Source: Echinimonas agarilytica (GTDB taxonomy: Bacteria; Pseudomonadota; Gammaproteobacteria; Enterobacterales; Neiellaceae). From it: a stretch of DNA of 64,000 nucleotides. The DNA is taken from contig NZ_JAMQGP010000003.1 in assembly GCF_023703465.1 (NCBI RefSeq), positions 186,001 through 250,000 of the forward strand. The letters run 5' to 3'. The notes under the pieces are model-generated. The model saw nothing but the letters and a program-made list of their open reading frames with translations, did not search any database and was not told where the DNA came from. Of the stretch, positions 9,577-19,110 are shown one piece after another; position 1 is the first letter of the stretch; every line of letters begins with the position of its first letter. A program made the position numbers and the translations under genes.

Positions 9577-12021
9577 ATGAAACGACTATTCTTAACAGCA
9601 TCAATAGCGTCTGCATTGTTGCTTACGACGGGCTGCAACGAGAAGGCAACGGAACAACAAAGTACACCGCAGGTGCAAGCTGAAGTTGCTCAAGATAGTG
9701 CTATTGCAATGGGCGCATTGGAAACTCAAGCGCGTCAGAAATTAGCCACACTTGAAGGTATGATGGACGAAGCTCGAACGAAAGAAATTGATGTGGCCCG
9801 CGAAGAAACCATAGTGTGGTTCTCGGAACAGTTTTTAAAATTTGCCAACTGGGATGAAGCCAACCCAGAGACGATTGCAAAAGCATTTAGCTATGAGCGT
9901 TATTATGCCAATGACAAAGATAAATTAGCCGCAGAACTACCCGATTTTGAACGCCGAAAAGTGATCGAAATCCTCGACAAAGGTATTGATGTTTTAGGTC
10001 AAGAACTTCGAGGAGAAATCAAACGTCGCCCCGTCAATAAAGTAGATTGGCAAGGCACTAAAGCTGGCGACAACATGTTTATCAGCAACGGTAAACCTAT
10101 TTTCCCATACGACTATTTTTCTAAAACAGTGGGCCAGCCACTGACCAATACAGATATTTATAACGACCACTTGGGGGCCCTTTACCATGGCGGCGAAAAC
10201 CTCTACCCGGTCGACCATGATCGTGCGATTAATTCGTTCTTGTTGAAAGAAGACGGTACGTTTGATGAAGAACTGATGAAAGAACTCACAAGTATTCCAG
10301 ATACTAATATTGGTTTTTTAGTGTATTGGATTATGGGGATTCCGGAATGGGTTGAACAACAAGAGCCAGAAGTGCGCAAAGGGCGTTCTCTATTCACTGG
10401 CTTTGATGTTGATAATCCGTTAGCTCGCGATTTGTGGGCCAAAATTATTCGCAGAACGGGTGAGCTCACGAAGGGCAAAAAAGTCACTGAGCTTGGTTTT
10501 GTTTTGGCGAACGAACCGCATTGGTTTTCTGAAAAAGACCACTGGACTTATCGTTTTGAAGAAATGAACTCGATTTCTTCATACACATTGAACAAGTTCC
10601 GTAATTGGTTGAATGCTAAGTACAGCGGCGACATTGCGGTACTGAACGCCAACTGGAACACTGAATACACTGAATTTGCTCAAGTCGAGATCGAAATCCC
10701 ACTGGATACTGCCTATAAAGGCCAACCGATTTGGTACGACTGGATGCGCTACAACATGGACCGCGGTACTGATTGGTTTAAATTTATGCAAGACAACTTG
10801 CATGCGGTGAATCCAGAAGCTGCGACTCACATTAAAGTCATGCCGCGCATGTTTATGGATGACTCGCGTTCCGGTGGTATCGATACAGAAGCTTTGGCCG
10901 AACTCACTACAATGGTTGGTCATGATGCCAAATCATTTGGTAGTAAGAATATTCGCCCGGGCAAATCGTCTGAGTGGATTGAAAAATATGCGTACCACTG
11001 GGGAATCGTAGCCATGTTTCATGACTTCATGGAATCGGTTGCTCCAGACAAGATCAACGTGAACTCAGAGTCACACTTTTTATCGTCGGGCCAATGGCGC
11101 GATCTAGATACACGAACAAGCTACGTTCGCAGTGTTTATTGGTTGGCAACCTTGTTGGGAATGGACGCGAACATGGGTTGGTTCTGGGCCCGTGACCCAG
11201 ATGGTTCACCGGAAGACCGTTTAGAAGGCGAATTAGACTTCTTTGATCCTGGTTTGGGAGGCGCGTATGCCGGTTCCAACAATATGCAGCCGCATGTGAC
11301 CAATGAAGTCACGCAGGTCATGTACGACTTGAACAGTTTCTCAGAAGAGATTGTTGAACTGCGCGAACAGCGTCGTCCAATTCGCTTGTTCTATTCAGAA
11401 ACAACAGCGATCAACATTGATGACTACATGACCCAAGGTTACAAGCTATACGAAACGCTTTTCTTCGAAGGCACTCCGCTAGGCTTTGTGACTAAGAACA
11501 TCATTGAAAAGCAGAATAACGATCTTTGGGACACTGTGGTTGTATACCGCAACGCATACGTCACTGATGAAGAGTTCGCAACACTGCAAGGTTATCTAAA
11601 CAATGGCGGCACCGTCATTCTAGATTCTGAGAAAAGCTTATCTCTGAATGAATACGGTCAGAAACGCGCTGACAAGCTAACTGCTGCGAAAGGCAAATTG
11701 ATTGTGCTGGAAACAGACGACATCGAGAAGATCAAACAAGCAGCAGTGGCCGAAGTGAAGTCAACGAGCCTGTCGGGCGTAACTCTCAAAGAAGACAATG
11801 GCCAACCACACAAAACCACTACGTGGCGCGCAGTGAAACAAGCCGATGGCCGCTACTTGGTGAATATTCTTAATTTCGGCCACAACACGGCCAAATTGGA
11901 ACTGGCACTGAACACAGGTCAAGCGTTCAGTATGATTGACTTGATGACACGTAACCCCGTTGAGTCAAGCTTTGAACTTGAATCTGAAGGCGTATTGTTG
12001 ATTGAATTAACGCCTAGATAA
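9577..12021 (+). CDS. Clan GH-A glycoside hydrolase lipoprotein (GH42-like, possible beta-galactosidase or agarase)
   Basis: Secreted, lipid-anchored enzyme of 814 aa. The signal peptide ends in a lipobox (LLLTTGC, Cys20). A TIM-barrel domain (about 160-590) carries a clan GH-A acid/base motif LANEPHW (Glu313) and a probable nucleophile in VNSESHF (Glu498). The C-terminal part (about 595-690) resembles the Rossmann-like trimerisation domain of GH42 enzymes (LFYSETTAIN, TLQGYLNNGGTVILDSE), followed by a small beta domain. Substrate is inferred from context: a sulfatase, a beta-helix enzyme and a GH16 lie in the same region, so red-algal galactans (agar, porphyran or carrageenan oligomers) are likely. 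The exact GH family is uncertain. It has its own promoter and a strong terminator. Confidence 0.75.
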   Translation: MKRLFLTASIASALLLTTGCNEKATEQQSTPQVQAEVAQDSAIAMGALETQARQKLATLEGMMDEARTKEIDVAREETIVWFSEQFLKFANWDEANPETIAKAFSYERYYANDKDKLAAELPDFERRKVIEILDKGIDVLGQELRGEIKRRPVNKVDWQGTKAGDNMFISNGKPIFPYDYFSKTVGQPLTNTDIYNDHLGALYHGGENLYPVDHDRAINSFLLKEDGTFDEELMKELTSIPDTNIGFLVYWIMGIPEWVEQQEPEVRKGRSLFTGFDVDNPLARDLWAKIIRRTGELTKGKKVTELGFVLANEPHWFSEKDHWTYRFEEMNSISSYTLNKFRNWLNAKYSGDIAVLNANWNTEYTEFAQVEIEIPLDTAYKGQPIWYDWMRYNMDRGTDWFKFMQDNLHAVNPEAATHIKVMPRMFMDDSRSGGIDTEALAELTTMVGHDAKSFGSKNIRPGKSSEWIEKYAYHWGIVAMFHDFMESVAPDKINVNSESHFLSSGQWRDLDTRTSYVRSVYWLATLLGMDANMGWFWARDPDGSPEDRLEGELDFFDPGLGGAYAGSNNMQPHVTNEVTQVMYDLNSFSEEIVELREQRRPIRLFYSETTAINIDDYMTQGYKLYETLFFEGTPLGFVTKNIIEKQNNDLWDTVVVYRNAYVTDEEFATLQGYLNNGGTVILDSEKSLSLNEYGQKRADKLTAAKGKLIVLETDDIEKIKQAAVAEVKSTSLSGVTLKEDNGQPHKTTTWRAVKQADGRYLVNILNFGHNTAKLELALNTGQAFSMIDLMTRNPVESSFELESEGVLLIELTPR

Positions 12022-12040
12022 ACACCATCTCCCCCCCGCT

Positions 12041-12077
12041 AAAAAGCACCGGTCTGTTTCAGTCGGTGCTTTTTTTT
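12041..12077 (+). terminator. Rho-independent terminator, probably bidirectional
   Basis: AAGCACCG pairs with CGGTGCTT across a 12-nt loop, followed by eight T residues and preceded by an A-run. It ends the GH-A gene and may also serve the leftward DUF2306 gene. Confidence 0.85.
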
Positions 12078-12157
12078 GCGTGTTGAGCAAAGAGAAGAAC
12101 AACCAAGCGTAAGAAGTGTAACAAAGGGGTGTGAAATCTAGTGCCTGTTGAGTTCAG

Positions 12158-12628
12158 TTATGGCATTGGAGTGGGGCGCTTACCACGTACATATCGAGAT
12201 TGGTACTTGGGTAATAAATATAAACCAGCACCTATGAGGCTGAGCATCAGCGCTGTATCTAAGTGAGGAACTTTGCTTTGTAAAAATACTGCCAACGGTA
12301 CGTGAACGAATATTTCACTGATCGTGGCACAAAGAAGACCGATATATGACCAGCATATAAAAAAATAATGCGCATTCAAGTTCTTGTAACGTATTGCTAC
12401 GTAACCGGCAACCAAGGGAGCTAAACTAGCAATAGCCATCCAATGAAAAACGCCCCAGCCTCCAAATAGCTTATATATGCCAAACGAGGTCACATTAAGC
12501 GCCAGCATACATATGAAATAAACTCGTCCCAAAAGCCGATGGCTCGAGTTTCCCTTTCTTTTAAGCAAGACGATAAAGCCACTAACGAGAGAAGCGAATC
12601 CGAAAAATACGTGCAATACTTCAATCAT
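12158..12628 (-). CDS. DUF2306-like membrane protein
   Basis: Small integral membrane protein, 156 aa, with four hydrophobic helices (about 3-22, 36-52, 62-80 and 90-112) and perhaps a fifth near 125-142. The N-terminal pattern H-x6-G-x7-V-L-L and the following HRLLGRVYFICML match the DUF2306 family of uncharacterised bacterial membrane proteins. No enzymatic residues are evident. It is transcribed alone, leftward. It appears unrelated to the neighbouring polysaccharide genes and its function is unknown. Confidence 0.65.
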   Translation of the reverse strand: MIEVLHVFFGFASLVSGFIVLLKRKGNSSHRLLGRVYFICMLALNVTSFGIYKLFGGWGVFHWMAIASLAPLVAGYVAIRYKNLNAHYFFICWSYIGLLCATISEIFVHVPLAVFLQSKVPHLDTALMLSLIGAGLYLLPKYQSRYVRGKRPTPMP

Positions 12629-13064
12629 CTGTCCCTCTCATGAGACTTTTTTCTAATTGACCTAGAAACACAGATAGCTGACTAAAAGTGCGATGAAGCA
12701 GAGCCGACCAAACTGCAAGTTCAACAATGAGCTTGTTGTTCGAATTCTAAGTTTCATAGAAAAGTATCATAGAAATAAATAGCTAAAAAACTTATCAGCC
12801 TTTTTTTTGAAGGTATTAAATGAATACATGCCCAATATGACCTGCGCCATGAGTAGGTTTACTGAATCAAAATTCGTACATGACTGCCTTTAGCCTCATA
12901 CTCATTGGTTTTAAGTGTCGAGGCTGATAAGTGTAGTACTATTGTTGGTAATAGGGTTTAAATTGTGCATATTTAATAAAAACAAATGTTTAATAGTGCT
13001 TCTGGTCATTGCTAATGATTGACCAGGGTAGGTTTGTATATGTATAGCCCAAAATAAAATAAGG
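12629..13064. other. AT-rich intergenic stretch with a distant 12-bp inverted repeat
   Basis: No credible coding frame is seen in these 436 bases. ACTTATCAGCCT at 12790-12801 is repeated in inverted orientation at 12921-12932, about 120 bp apart. This could be the ends of a small miniature element or a long-range hairpin. No target-site duplication is visible outside the arms. The promoter of the DUF2306 gene should lie at the left end. Confidence 0.35.
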
Positions 13065-14513
13065 CTAACGTTTGCTAGGCAGTTTTGAGTTGTGCGCTAC
13101 GTCTTGCCACCATGCCAACAATTGACTTTTCATTTCTTCAACTTTTTTGGGGTGTTGGTTGGCTAGATTGTGTTGCTCAGATTTATCCTCAACCAAGTTG
13201 TACAGCTCTACATGAGTCGCATCTACACTCATAAGTAGCTTCCAATCACCATCTCTCATTGCCAAAGGAGGACTCACATGACTCGCTTTACCGGGTTTGA
13301 TGCTCCCTTTAACGCCATATTCCCAAAACAATGGTTGGTTTCGACTGATTTTTTTACCTAAAAAAGTAGACGACATATCTTTGCCATCTACTGATACATT
13401 TTGAGGTAATTCAAGGTCAAGTAACCCTGCTAGACTGGGGAGAATATCAATGGCCGATAAAATAGATGTATTATTCTCAGTTTTAGGTTTTATTTGAGCA
13501 GGCCAGCGGATTATGAATGGCATTCGAGTTCCTCCTTCATATAAACTCCACTTACGACCTCTATAAGGCCCAGTAAAGCCAGGTGGTTCAATATTTTCAT
13601 CGTAGTATCTTTTCCAATCGGTTGGGCCGTTATCACTGGTGAGCATGACAACCGTATTATCTGACAATTTTAATGCACCTAATGCATCGAGTAATCGACC
13701 AATTTGATTATCCATCTCATCTAATACTGCAAAAAATTTTGCATCATACTCATGTCGACCTTGTCCTTTCCATTTGGCTAATTGAAGCGATGATGGGTTA
13801 TGTCCGTCATGAACATCGTTTGGGAACAAATTGAGTAAAAAAGGTTTATCTTTATTTTTGATGATAAATCTAATCGCGTAGTCAATGTACGTTTCTGTTG
13901 TTTTGTGCTTTGGAAGGTCCAAAATTTCACCTTGACCATGCTGCCAACTTAACGTTTGATTGCCCGTTTTACTCCATAGAATTCGGTCTCCTAGCCCCTC
14001 AAAAGAAACGAGTGATTCATCATAGCCATATGATTGAGGTAACGGTGCATTATTCACATCTCTTCCACCTCCAATATGCCATTTCCCATAGTGCGCGGTG
14101 ACATAGCCTGAACTTTTAAGCAGTTTTGCATAAGTAAAATATTCAGCTGATAGGAAGTCTGGCATTTGACGGCTCTTGTTGTGTTTTCGTGTACTTAAGA
14201 ACGAATGAATACCAGAACGTTGAGGGTATAAGCCAGTTTTAAGGGCGACTCGAGAAGCTGAACAAATAGGTGAGTTAACGTAAAAGTTTGTAAACTTTAA
14301 TCCTTCTTCTGCAAGCCTATCTATATTTGGTGTTTTTAATTTTTGGTTGCCAAATGCGCTAATGTCGGCGAACCCCATGTCATCGATGAAAATAAAAATA
14401 ACATTAGGTTTATCTGTATTTGATATGTCCGAATGAACGTTTTTTTTTAATTTTTCGGCTGAAGAACAAGTTGACAAAGTAGAAATAATTACTGTGAGCC
14501 ATATGAATTTCAT
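13065..14513 (-). CDS. Secreted type I sulfatase
   Basis: Formylglycine-dependent sulfatase (S1 family), 482 aa, predicted to remove sulfate esters from algal polysaccharide in the periplasm or at the cell surface. An N-terminal signal sequence is present, possibly a lipoprotein signal ending STLSTC. The metal site starts with FIDDMG (Asp44-Asp45). The maturation motif is CSASR (Cys84), the C-x-A-S-R variant rather than the commoner C-x-P-S-R; this Cys must be oxidised to formylglycine by an enzyme not in this window. TSDNGPTDW and the C-terminal RDGDWKL are typical. Sulfated galactans such as carrageenan or porphyran are the natural guess from the neighbouring GH genes. The exact subfamily and bond position are unknown. 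Confidence 0.92.
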   Translation of the reverse strand: MKFIWLTVIISTLSTCSSAEKLKKNVHSDISNTDKPNVIFIFIDDMGFADISAFGNQKLKTPNIDRLAEEGLKFTNFYVNSPICSASRVALKTGLYPQRSGIHSFLSTRKHNKSRQMPDFLSAEYFTYAKLLKSSGYVTAHYGKWHIGGGRDVNNAPLPQSYGYDESLVSFEGLGDRILWSKTGNQTLSWQHGQGEILDLPKHKTTETYIDYAIRFIIKNKDKPFLLNLFPNDVHDGHNPSSLQLAKWKGQGRHEYDAKFFAVLDEMDNQIGRLLDALGALKLSDNTVVMLTSDNGPTDWKRYYDENIEPPGFTGPYRGRKWSLYEGGTRMPFIIRWPAQIKPKTENNTSILSAIDILPSLAGLLDLELPQNVSVDGKDMSSTFLGKKISRNQPLFWEYGVKGSIKPGKASHVSPPLAMRDGDWKLLMSVDATHVELYNLVEDKSEQHNLANQHPKKVEEMKSQLLAWWQDVAHNSKLPSKR

Positions 14514-14646
14514 GTTGTGGGTAATTAATTATTAATTTTCATGTTTCTCTATTTTAATTGAGATAAGGCAGTGTTAGTACCTTTTTTGTGAATGTTAGGT
14601 TGATGATTTTATCAGGAAAAACTTATGCGTTTAAATTGAGACTTGA

Positions 14647-14778
14647 GTCCAGAACGTGTTCCGTAGTTTGAAGTACGATCCTGAAAATCGCTGGAGAGAT
14701 AGTGGTTCCTCTATTAATGGAAGTTGGTATTTATTAAATGCGATTTTTGTTAGTGGTTTAAATCAATTTATATATTAA
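14647..14778 (+). pseudogene. Relic of a ricin-like carbohydrate-binding domain
   Basis: A 43-codon open stretch without a start codon encodes ENRWRDSGSSINGSWYLL, which lines up with the SRWRMVPTSSGWFYLES repeat of the beta-trefoil domain in the gene just downstream. It is bounded by a TGA at 14644 and TAA at 14776. It looks like the C-terminal scrap of another polysaccharide-active enzyme lost by deletion. The remaining 14514-14844 gap holds only the two flanking gene starts and AT-rich sequence. Confidence 0.4.
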
Positions 14779-14844
14779 ATAAGATGTCTTTATTTGTGTT
14801 GGTAATGTCTGAACATTTAAAGTTAACAATAAAAGGATACAAAA

Positions 14845-16311
14845 ATGACTCTGTTACAAAGGTTAATTATTTTTTCTTTGTTTTTCTCTGTAAAGTCTTT
14901 TGCCGTAAATGTCGTGTGGGAAAACGAAAATATTGGCTCTTACTGGATCAACGAAGAAGGTACTTACACCATTAAAGGAACTGTAAAAGGCCTCATTCGA
15001 ATTGGTTCGGGGGTTAAAGGCCCTGTTATAATTCAGGGCGAAGGAAAAAATGTCAGCACATTGAAAGACATTGATCAAGATGACGGCACCATTTATGTCA
15101 TACACAATGGCTATGGAGGTAAAGACGTTACAGTCAGAAATTTGCGTATTGAATATGGTCTTGCTGGCCATAAAGGTGTCAACATCATGGGTAACGGCAA
15201 TAAATTAATTAATGTTGATGTTGTTAGCTGTAGTGATAGAAGTAATTGTGCAGGGCATATCCGCGTTGGAGATGATGGTGTCATGGACGGTGTTTATGCG
15301 AACATTGTTGATGACACATTTAAAGTAAGTGATCCAGGTGCAACTGTTCAAAACTCTACAGCCGTAATGAAAGGTAATGGCTCTGCAATTACGCTTGATT
15401 GGGGCGGTGCTAATACGCCACGACACTACGCAAAAAATATCATTGTAAAAGGTAGAACTGATCTTCACCCAAGCCAAAGTGATCAAGTTCTCTATACTCC
15501 TGATGGACGGCTTTACGCAAACCATGCCGCGATGTCGGTTCAAACAAAGCATAATATAAGCGAAATTCACTACACTGACATTCGAGTTGAAGATGGACCT
15601 AACTTCGCTTTTATCGCACGCATAACTAATGGCGGTACAGGCACAATTGATAATGTATGGATGACTGGCGAGCTGCCAGATGGAGCCACCAAAAAAACTA
15701 AAGATGGCAATACTTATAGCCCAATTGTGATCAACGCAGGAGATGGTGTCATCAAAAACGTTACCATCGATATGAGAGGCAAGCTAAGTAACCCTTCTAT
15801 GCATTATCTTGCAGGTGAGTTAAAGAACGTATGGATTGATGGAGTTGTCTACAACGGTTACTACCCTGGCGCATACGGTAATAATGTGTCTCACACAATA
15901 AATGAAAATGCTCGCTACGTGCTACTTCGCAACAAACATAGCGGCCTTAATTTAAAAGCAGATGACGCTGCTGGTGCACTTAGCATGTCTTCGAATACTT
16001 CAGGTAACTCTCGTTGGCGTATGGTACCAACAAGTAGCGGTTGGTTTTATTTAGAAAGTAAAGGCAAAAGCAATGAAAGGTTGAAGAACGTAGACGGTGC
16101 GAAGTCTTGGGATCTCACCAATAATACTGGGTTCGCTGTTCAATGGCGTTTAGTGCCATCAGGGGAAGAGGGGTGGTATTTCCTTGAGAATCGAAGCCAT
16201 TTTGAAAACCTAAAAGTAATTGATTCAAGCCCTAACTTGGATTTAACCAATGATACTGGCGACAGAGTACGCTGGCGTGTTATTGCCACTCCTGCGAAAT
16301 CGAACTTGTAA
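14845..16311 (+). CDS. Secreted right-handed beta-helix enzyme with C-terminal ricin-type domain
   Basis: Predicted extracellular polysaccharide-degrading enzyme, 488 aa. The signal peptide is residues 1-20 (ending KSFA). A parallel beta-helix spans about 25-345. It contains VDDTFKVSD followed by ITLDWGG, a pattern like the paired-Asp catalytic strand of GH49-type and related beta-helix glycosidases, so hydrolase activity is more likely than lyase, though neither is proven. A beta-trefoil (about 352-482) follows with three QxW-like repeats: SRWRMVP, VQWRLVP and VRWRVIA. This is a ricin/CBM13-type sugar-binding module. The ribosome site AAAGGATA supports the ATG. It lies in the sulfatase/GH16 region, so a red-algal galactan is the probable substrate. 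No family is assigned with confidence. Confidence 0.7.
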   Translation: MTLLQRLIIFSLFFSVKSFAVNVVWENENIGSYWINEEGTYTIKGTVKGLIRIGSGVKGPVIIQGEGKNVSTLKDIDQDDGTIYVIHNGYGGKDVTVRNLRIEYGLAGHKGVNIMGNGNKLINVDVVSCSDRSNCAGHIRVGDDGVMDGVYANIVDDTFKVSDPGATVQNSTAVMKGNGSAITLDWGGANTPRHYAKNIIVKGRTDLHPSQSDQVLYTPDGRLYANHAAMSVQTKHNISEIHYTDIRVEDGPNFAFIARITNGGTGTIDNVWMTGELPDGATKKTKDGNTYSPIVINAGDGVIKNVTIDMRGKLSNPSMHYLAGELKNVWIDGVVYNGYYPGAYGNNVSHTINENARYVLLRNKHSGLNLKADDAAGALSMSSNTSGNSRWRMVPTSSGWFYLESKGKSNERLKNVDGAKSWDLTNNTGFAVQWRLVPSGEEGWYFLENRSHFENLKVIDSSPNLDLTNDTGDRVRWRVIATPAKSNL

Positions 16312-16342
16312 CAATCATAGTTGTATTTGTGATTGAACCATT

Positions 16343-16377
16343 GATAAGCGGCACCGATTTTCTAGGCGCCGCTTATC
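16343..16377. terminator. Bidirectional hairpin between convergent genes
   Basis: GATAAGCGGC (16343-16352) pairs perfectly with GCCGCTTATC (16368-16377). There is no strong T-run, so termination may be partial. It separates the beta-helix gene from the leftward ABC operon. Confidence 0.55.
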
Positions 16378-16519
16378 TATTCATTAACTTGATGAACGGT
16401 ATGTTCAGGAGTCTGGGAGCAGACACTTTCCACGGCTAAAACCTACAGCCACGCTTTCGGTTTACCTGCCAACCCTAAATCGGGTCCTCCGTATACAGAG
16501 AAATGTAGTGGCCTACTTA

Positions 16520-18349
16520 CTATCTCGGCCTAGTTTTGTAGTGCCTAAACGACAACATCACACATCCAAATAACATCACCAGAATAGGCGAAAAAAGTAA
16601 GTTGAACCCAATTACCTTATTACGTATCTGATCAATATCTTGCCGCAGATCTCGACGCATGATCCGAGCTTCTGTCTGTGTCGCCTTTAATTGTGCCGCG
16701 AGATCGTTAATTCTCGCTTTAGTTTCACGACTTCGTACAGGTTCATCCAATGTATTGGAAAATGTGTTTTTGGCGTTACTCAACTCTCTATCTAGCCTCT
16801 CAGAGAGCTGATCGAGCCTTTTAAGATGCTCGTCATAATTCACTTCTGTTTTGCGTTCAAGTTCAATCATTTTCGTCAGAGGCCTTGAGCGGCGGGTTTT
16901 CGAACGAGCATCAATTAAATCCAAGTTCCCAACTAGGTAATCAACGCTATTCAAAACCAAGCTTACATTGTCATTTTCTGGGTAAAAAACATGTCGCCTT
17001 TGTACTTGCATGCTTTGCCCAGCAAATGGGTCTGAAGCAAAATCACTATCTCCTAAAAGGAAAATTTGAGAGGGTTGAGTACCAGCCTCAAGTTTTCCGC
17101 TGACCAGGGATGGAAACTCCCCTTCAAGGATAAGCGCGAGATCATAATGAGAGTCGTCAGCCTTGAAGGTCCTTAACAATTTTTCCGACTCATACTTTCC
17201 TGCATCCATAACCTGAGTGATAGGTGAAGTCATCGAGTCTCGTGTTGATTGTGCCAATACCGTTTTCTTGATGCCACTTCGAGGATCACCCGAAAAGTAT
17301 CCGCTTGAGGCAAAAACCAATTTACTCATCTGCTTAGTAATTGGATGCTCTTGGTTAATAGAGTTTTGATCTAAAGTTAAGATGAAGTTGAGTTGTTCAG
17401 GTCCTTGCCCACGATTCAGTGACGTTTTTAACTGCATATCAAGAACTGTATCTGTCACGCTAAATGATACACCTGTAGCTCTTTCAAGTGCTGGCCAGGA
17501 TGAAGAGACCGTTTCTGTTACATATCCTTGGCCATAAAACATGAATGAAAACGCAAGGGGATCTTGCATCACAATCATTTTCCCTCCGCGCTGTATGAAC
17601 TGATCAATGGCAGTTTCAAAACCCTCAGCTAAATCCATTGGATGCATTAGCATGAGCACATCTACATCCTTTGTGATCTCTAATTCAAGGCCGCTAAGGT
17701 GTGTAATGTCGTAACTACTGTTAAGTTCTTTAATTAAGCTCCATTCTGGAAGCTTCATCTCACTTCCTTCATAGACCCCCAACGCAGGCACGTTGGAGTA
17801 TATTGCCACCCGCTTACGATTAAATAGCGTAACCTCTTTAAGTTTACGGATAACATCGTACTCCAGCGTATTCTCTCTATTTAGATCTAAAAATGGTAAG
17901 ACTCGCTTCTGATCAAGGCAATTGATTGAAAGCCCCATAAACCCTTCAATTCCGGGAGCTACTGAGTGAGGCTGAATGCCATCAAGCTCAGCAGAAACTG
18001 CCGCATCCGAGTCAGGCTCAGGATCGTACTGAATAACTTTGACTTTACCTGCACTCACTTGTTCAAGTTGAGCTAGAAAATCATTCACTCGCTCAGCGTA
18101 ATTCCTCAATACAAAAGGCAGAATGTTATCGGATTTATTAACGTAATACCGGATAGTGACTTCCCTATCTAGGTTTTCTAGCACCTCAATTGAGCCCGTT
18201 GATAGGGTGTAAATTTGATCTGCAGTAAGATCGACTCTGGATGATATTTTTTTCAGTGGAAAAGCGACCAACATTAGAGCAATAAATAGCAGCAGTAAGG
18301 TTAATGCTGGTGGAATAGCGTTGATGGTCCTAATAATTTGCTTGTACAT
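16520..18349 (-). CDS. GldG-like ABC transporter accessory protein
   Basis: Membrane-anchored accessory subunit of an ABC-2 transporter, about 609 aa. A first membrane helix (about residues 12-32) is followed by a large extracytoplasmic region of the GldG/ABC_transp_aux type, with LTADQIYTLSTGS near the start. A charged coiled-coil stretch (about 505-580) precedes a second membrane helix near the C-terminus. The frame is open further upstream, but the ATG at 18349 with TAGGA upstream is preferred; it lies 8 nt after the permease stop. In flavobacteria GldG works with GldA and GldF in gliding and type IX secretion. In proteobacteria related systems have no settled role, so function here is inferred only as transport or envelope assembly. 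Confidence 0.85.
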   Translation of the reverse strand: MYKQIIRTINAIPPALTLLLLFIALMLVAFPLKKISSRVDLTADQIYTLSTGSIEVLENLDREVTIRYYVNKSDNILPFVLRNYAERVNDFLAQLEQVSAGKVKVIQYDPEPDSDAAVSAELDGIQPHSVAPGIEGFMGLSINCLDQKRVLPFLDLNRENTLEYDVIRKLKEVTLFNRKRVAIYSNVPALGVYEGSEMKLPEWSLIKELNSSYDITHLSGLELEITKDVDVLMLMHPMDLAEGFETAIDQFIQRGGKMIVMQDPLAFSFMFYGQGYVTETVSSSWPALERATGVSFSVTDTVLDMQLKTSLNRGQGPEQLNFILTLDQNSINQEHPITKQMSKLVFASSGYFSGDPRSGIKKTVLAQSTRDSMTSPITQVMDAGKYESEKLLRTFKADDSHYDLALILEGEFPSLVSGKLEAGTQPSQIFLLGDSDFASDPFAGQSMQVQRRHVFYPENDNVSLVLNSVDYLVGNLDLIDARSKTRRSRPLTKMIELERKTEVNYDEHLKRLDQLSERLDRELSNAKNTFSNTLDEPVRSRETKARINDLAAQLKATQTEARIMRRDLRQDIDQIRNKVIGFNLLFSPILVMLFGCVMLSFRHYKTRPR

Positions 18350-18357
18350 TTGAAGTC

Positions 18358-19110
18358 CTACCCCTGCTTCCAACGAAGAATCTGGTAATTAGCCAACAGC
18401 GCAAAAGTGGTTAATACCGTAAAATAGCCCACGGCTTGAGTCGCCAGTAGGCCTCGCCGGAACATCGCAAAATATTGAGCAATACCTGTTGCGGCAATAC
18501 TTTCGACTAACCAGCGCTGTTCAGGAAATGATCGAACTAAAACTTCGCCAACCTCCTTTGAGCCAATTAACACCAACATTACGCAAAGTGCCGCACCAAA
18601 GATAAAAGCAATTACAGGGCTTCTAGTTAAAGCCGAGCAACAGCAAGATAATGCTAAAAAAGAGGCTCCAAGTAATACACTACCCAAATAGCCCGTAACA
18701 ATAGGGCCATAATCAGGGTCTCCGAGGTACTCAACAGTGAGCACACTTGTTCCGGTTAACAATAATGTAACCAGTAAAGGTACCAATGCAGCCAAGTACT
18801 TAGCTAACACTAACTGGCCTAAAGAGACAGGGTGAGTGAGCAGCAATTCGATAGTCCCTTGGCGGTTTTCTTCAGTCCATACGCGCATACCAATAGCTGG
18901 TACTAAAAATGCGTATAACCATGGATGCCATTTAAAAAATGCATATGCTAACGTTGCTTCTCCAGCTTCAAAAAAACCGCTTTGAACAAAAGTTAATAGG
19001 GAAGAGATGATCAAGAAGATAAAAATGAATACATATGCAATCGGAGCATGAAAGTATCCGCCAACCTCTCGCCCAACAATTGCCCACATCACTGACAGAA
19101 AATCTTTCAT
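18358..19110 (-). CDS. GldF-like ABC-2 permease
   Basis: Inner-membrane ABC-2 permease, 250 aa, with six hydrophobic segments. RVWTEENRQGTIELLLTHPV is the hallmark cytoplasmic motif of the GldF/NosY-like ABC-2 group. The ATG overlaps the end of the upstream ATPase gene by 4 nt, which indicates translational coupling. Together with the ATPase (19107-20084) and the GldG-like protein it forms a complete transporter. The substrate is unknown. Confidence 0.9.
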   Translation of the reverse strand: MKDFLSVMWAIVGREVGGYFHAPIAYVFIFIFLIISSLLTFVQSGFFEAGEATLAYAFFKWHPWLYAFLVPAIGMRVWTEENRQGTIELLLTHPVSLGQLVLAKYLAALVPLLVTLLLTGTSVLTVEYLGDPDYGPIVTGYLGSVLLGASFLALSCCCSALTRSPVIAFIFGAALCVMLVLIGSKEVGEVLVRSFPEQRWLVESIAATGIAQYFAMFRRGLLATQAVGYFTVLTTFALLANYQILRWKQG

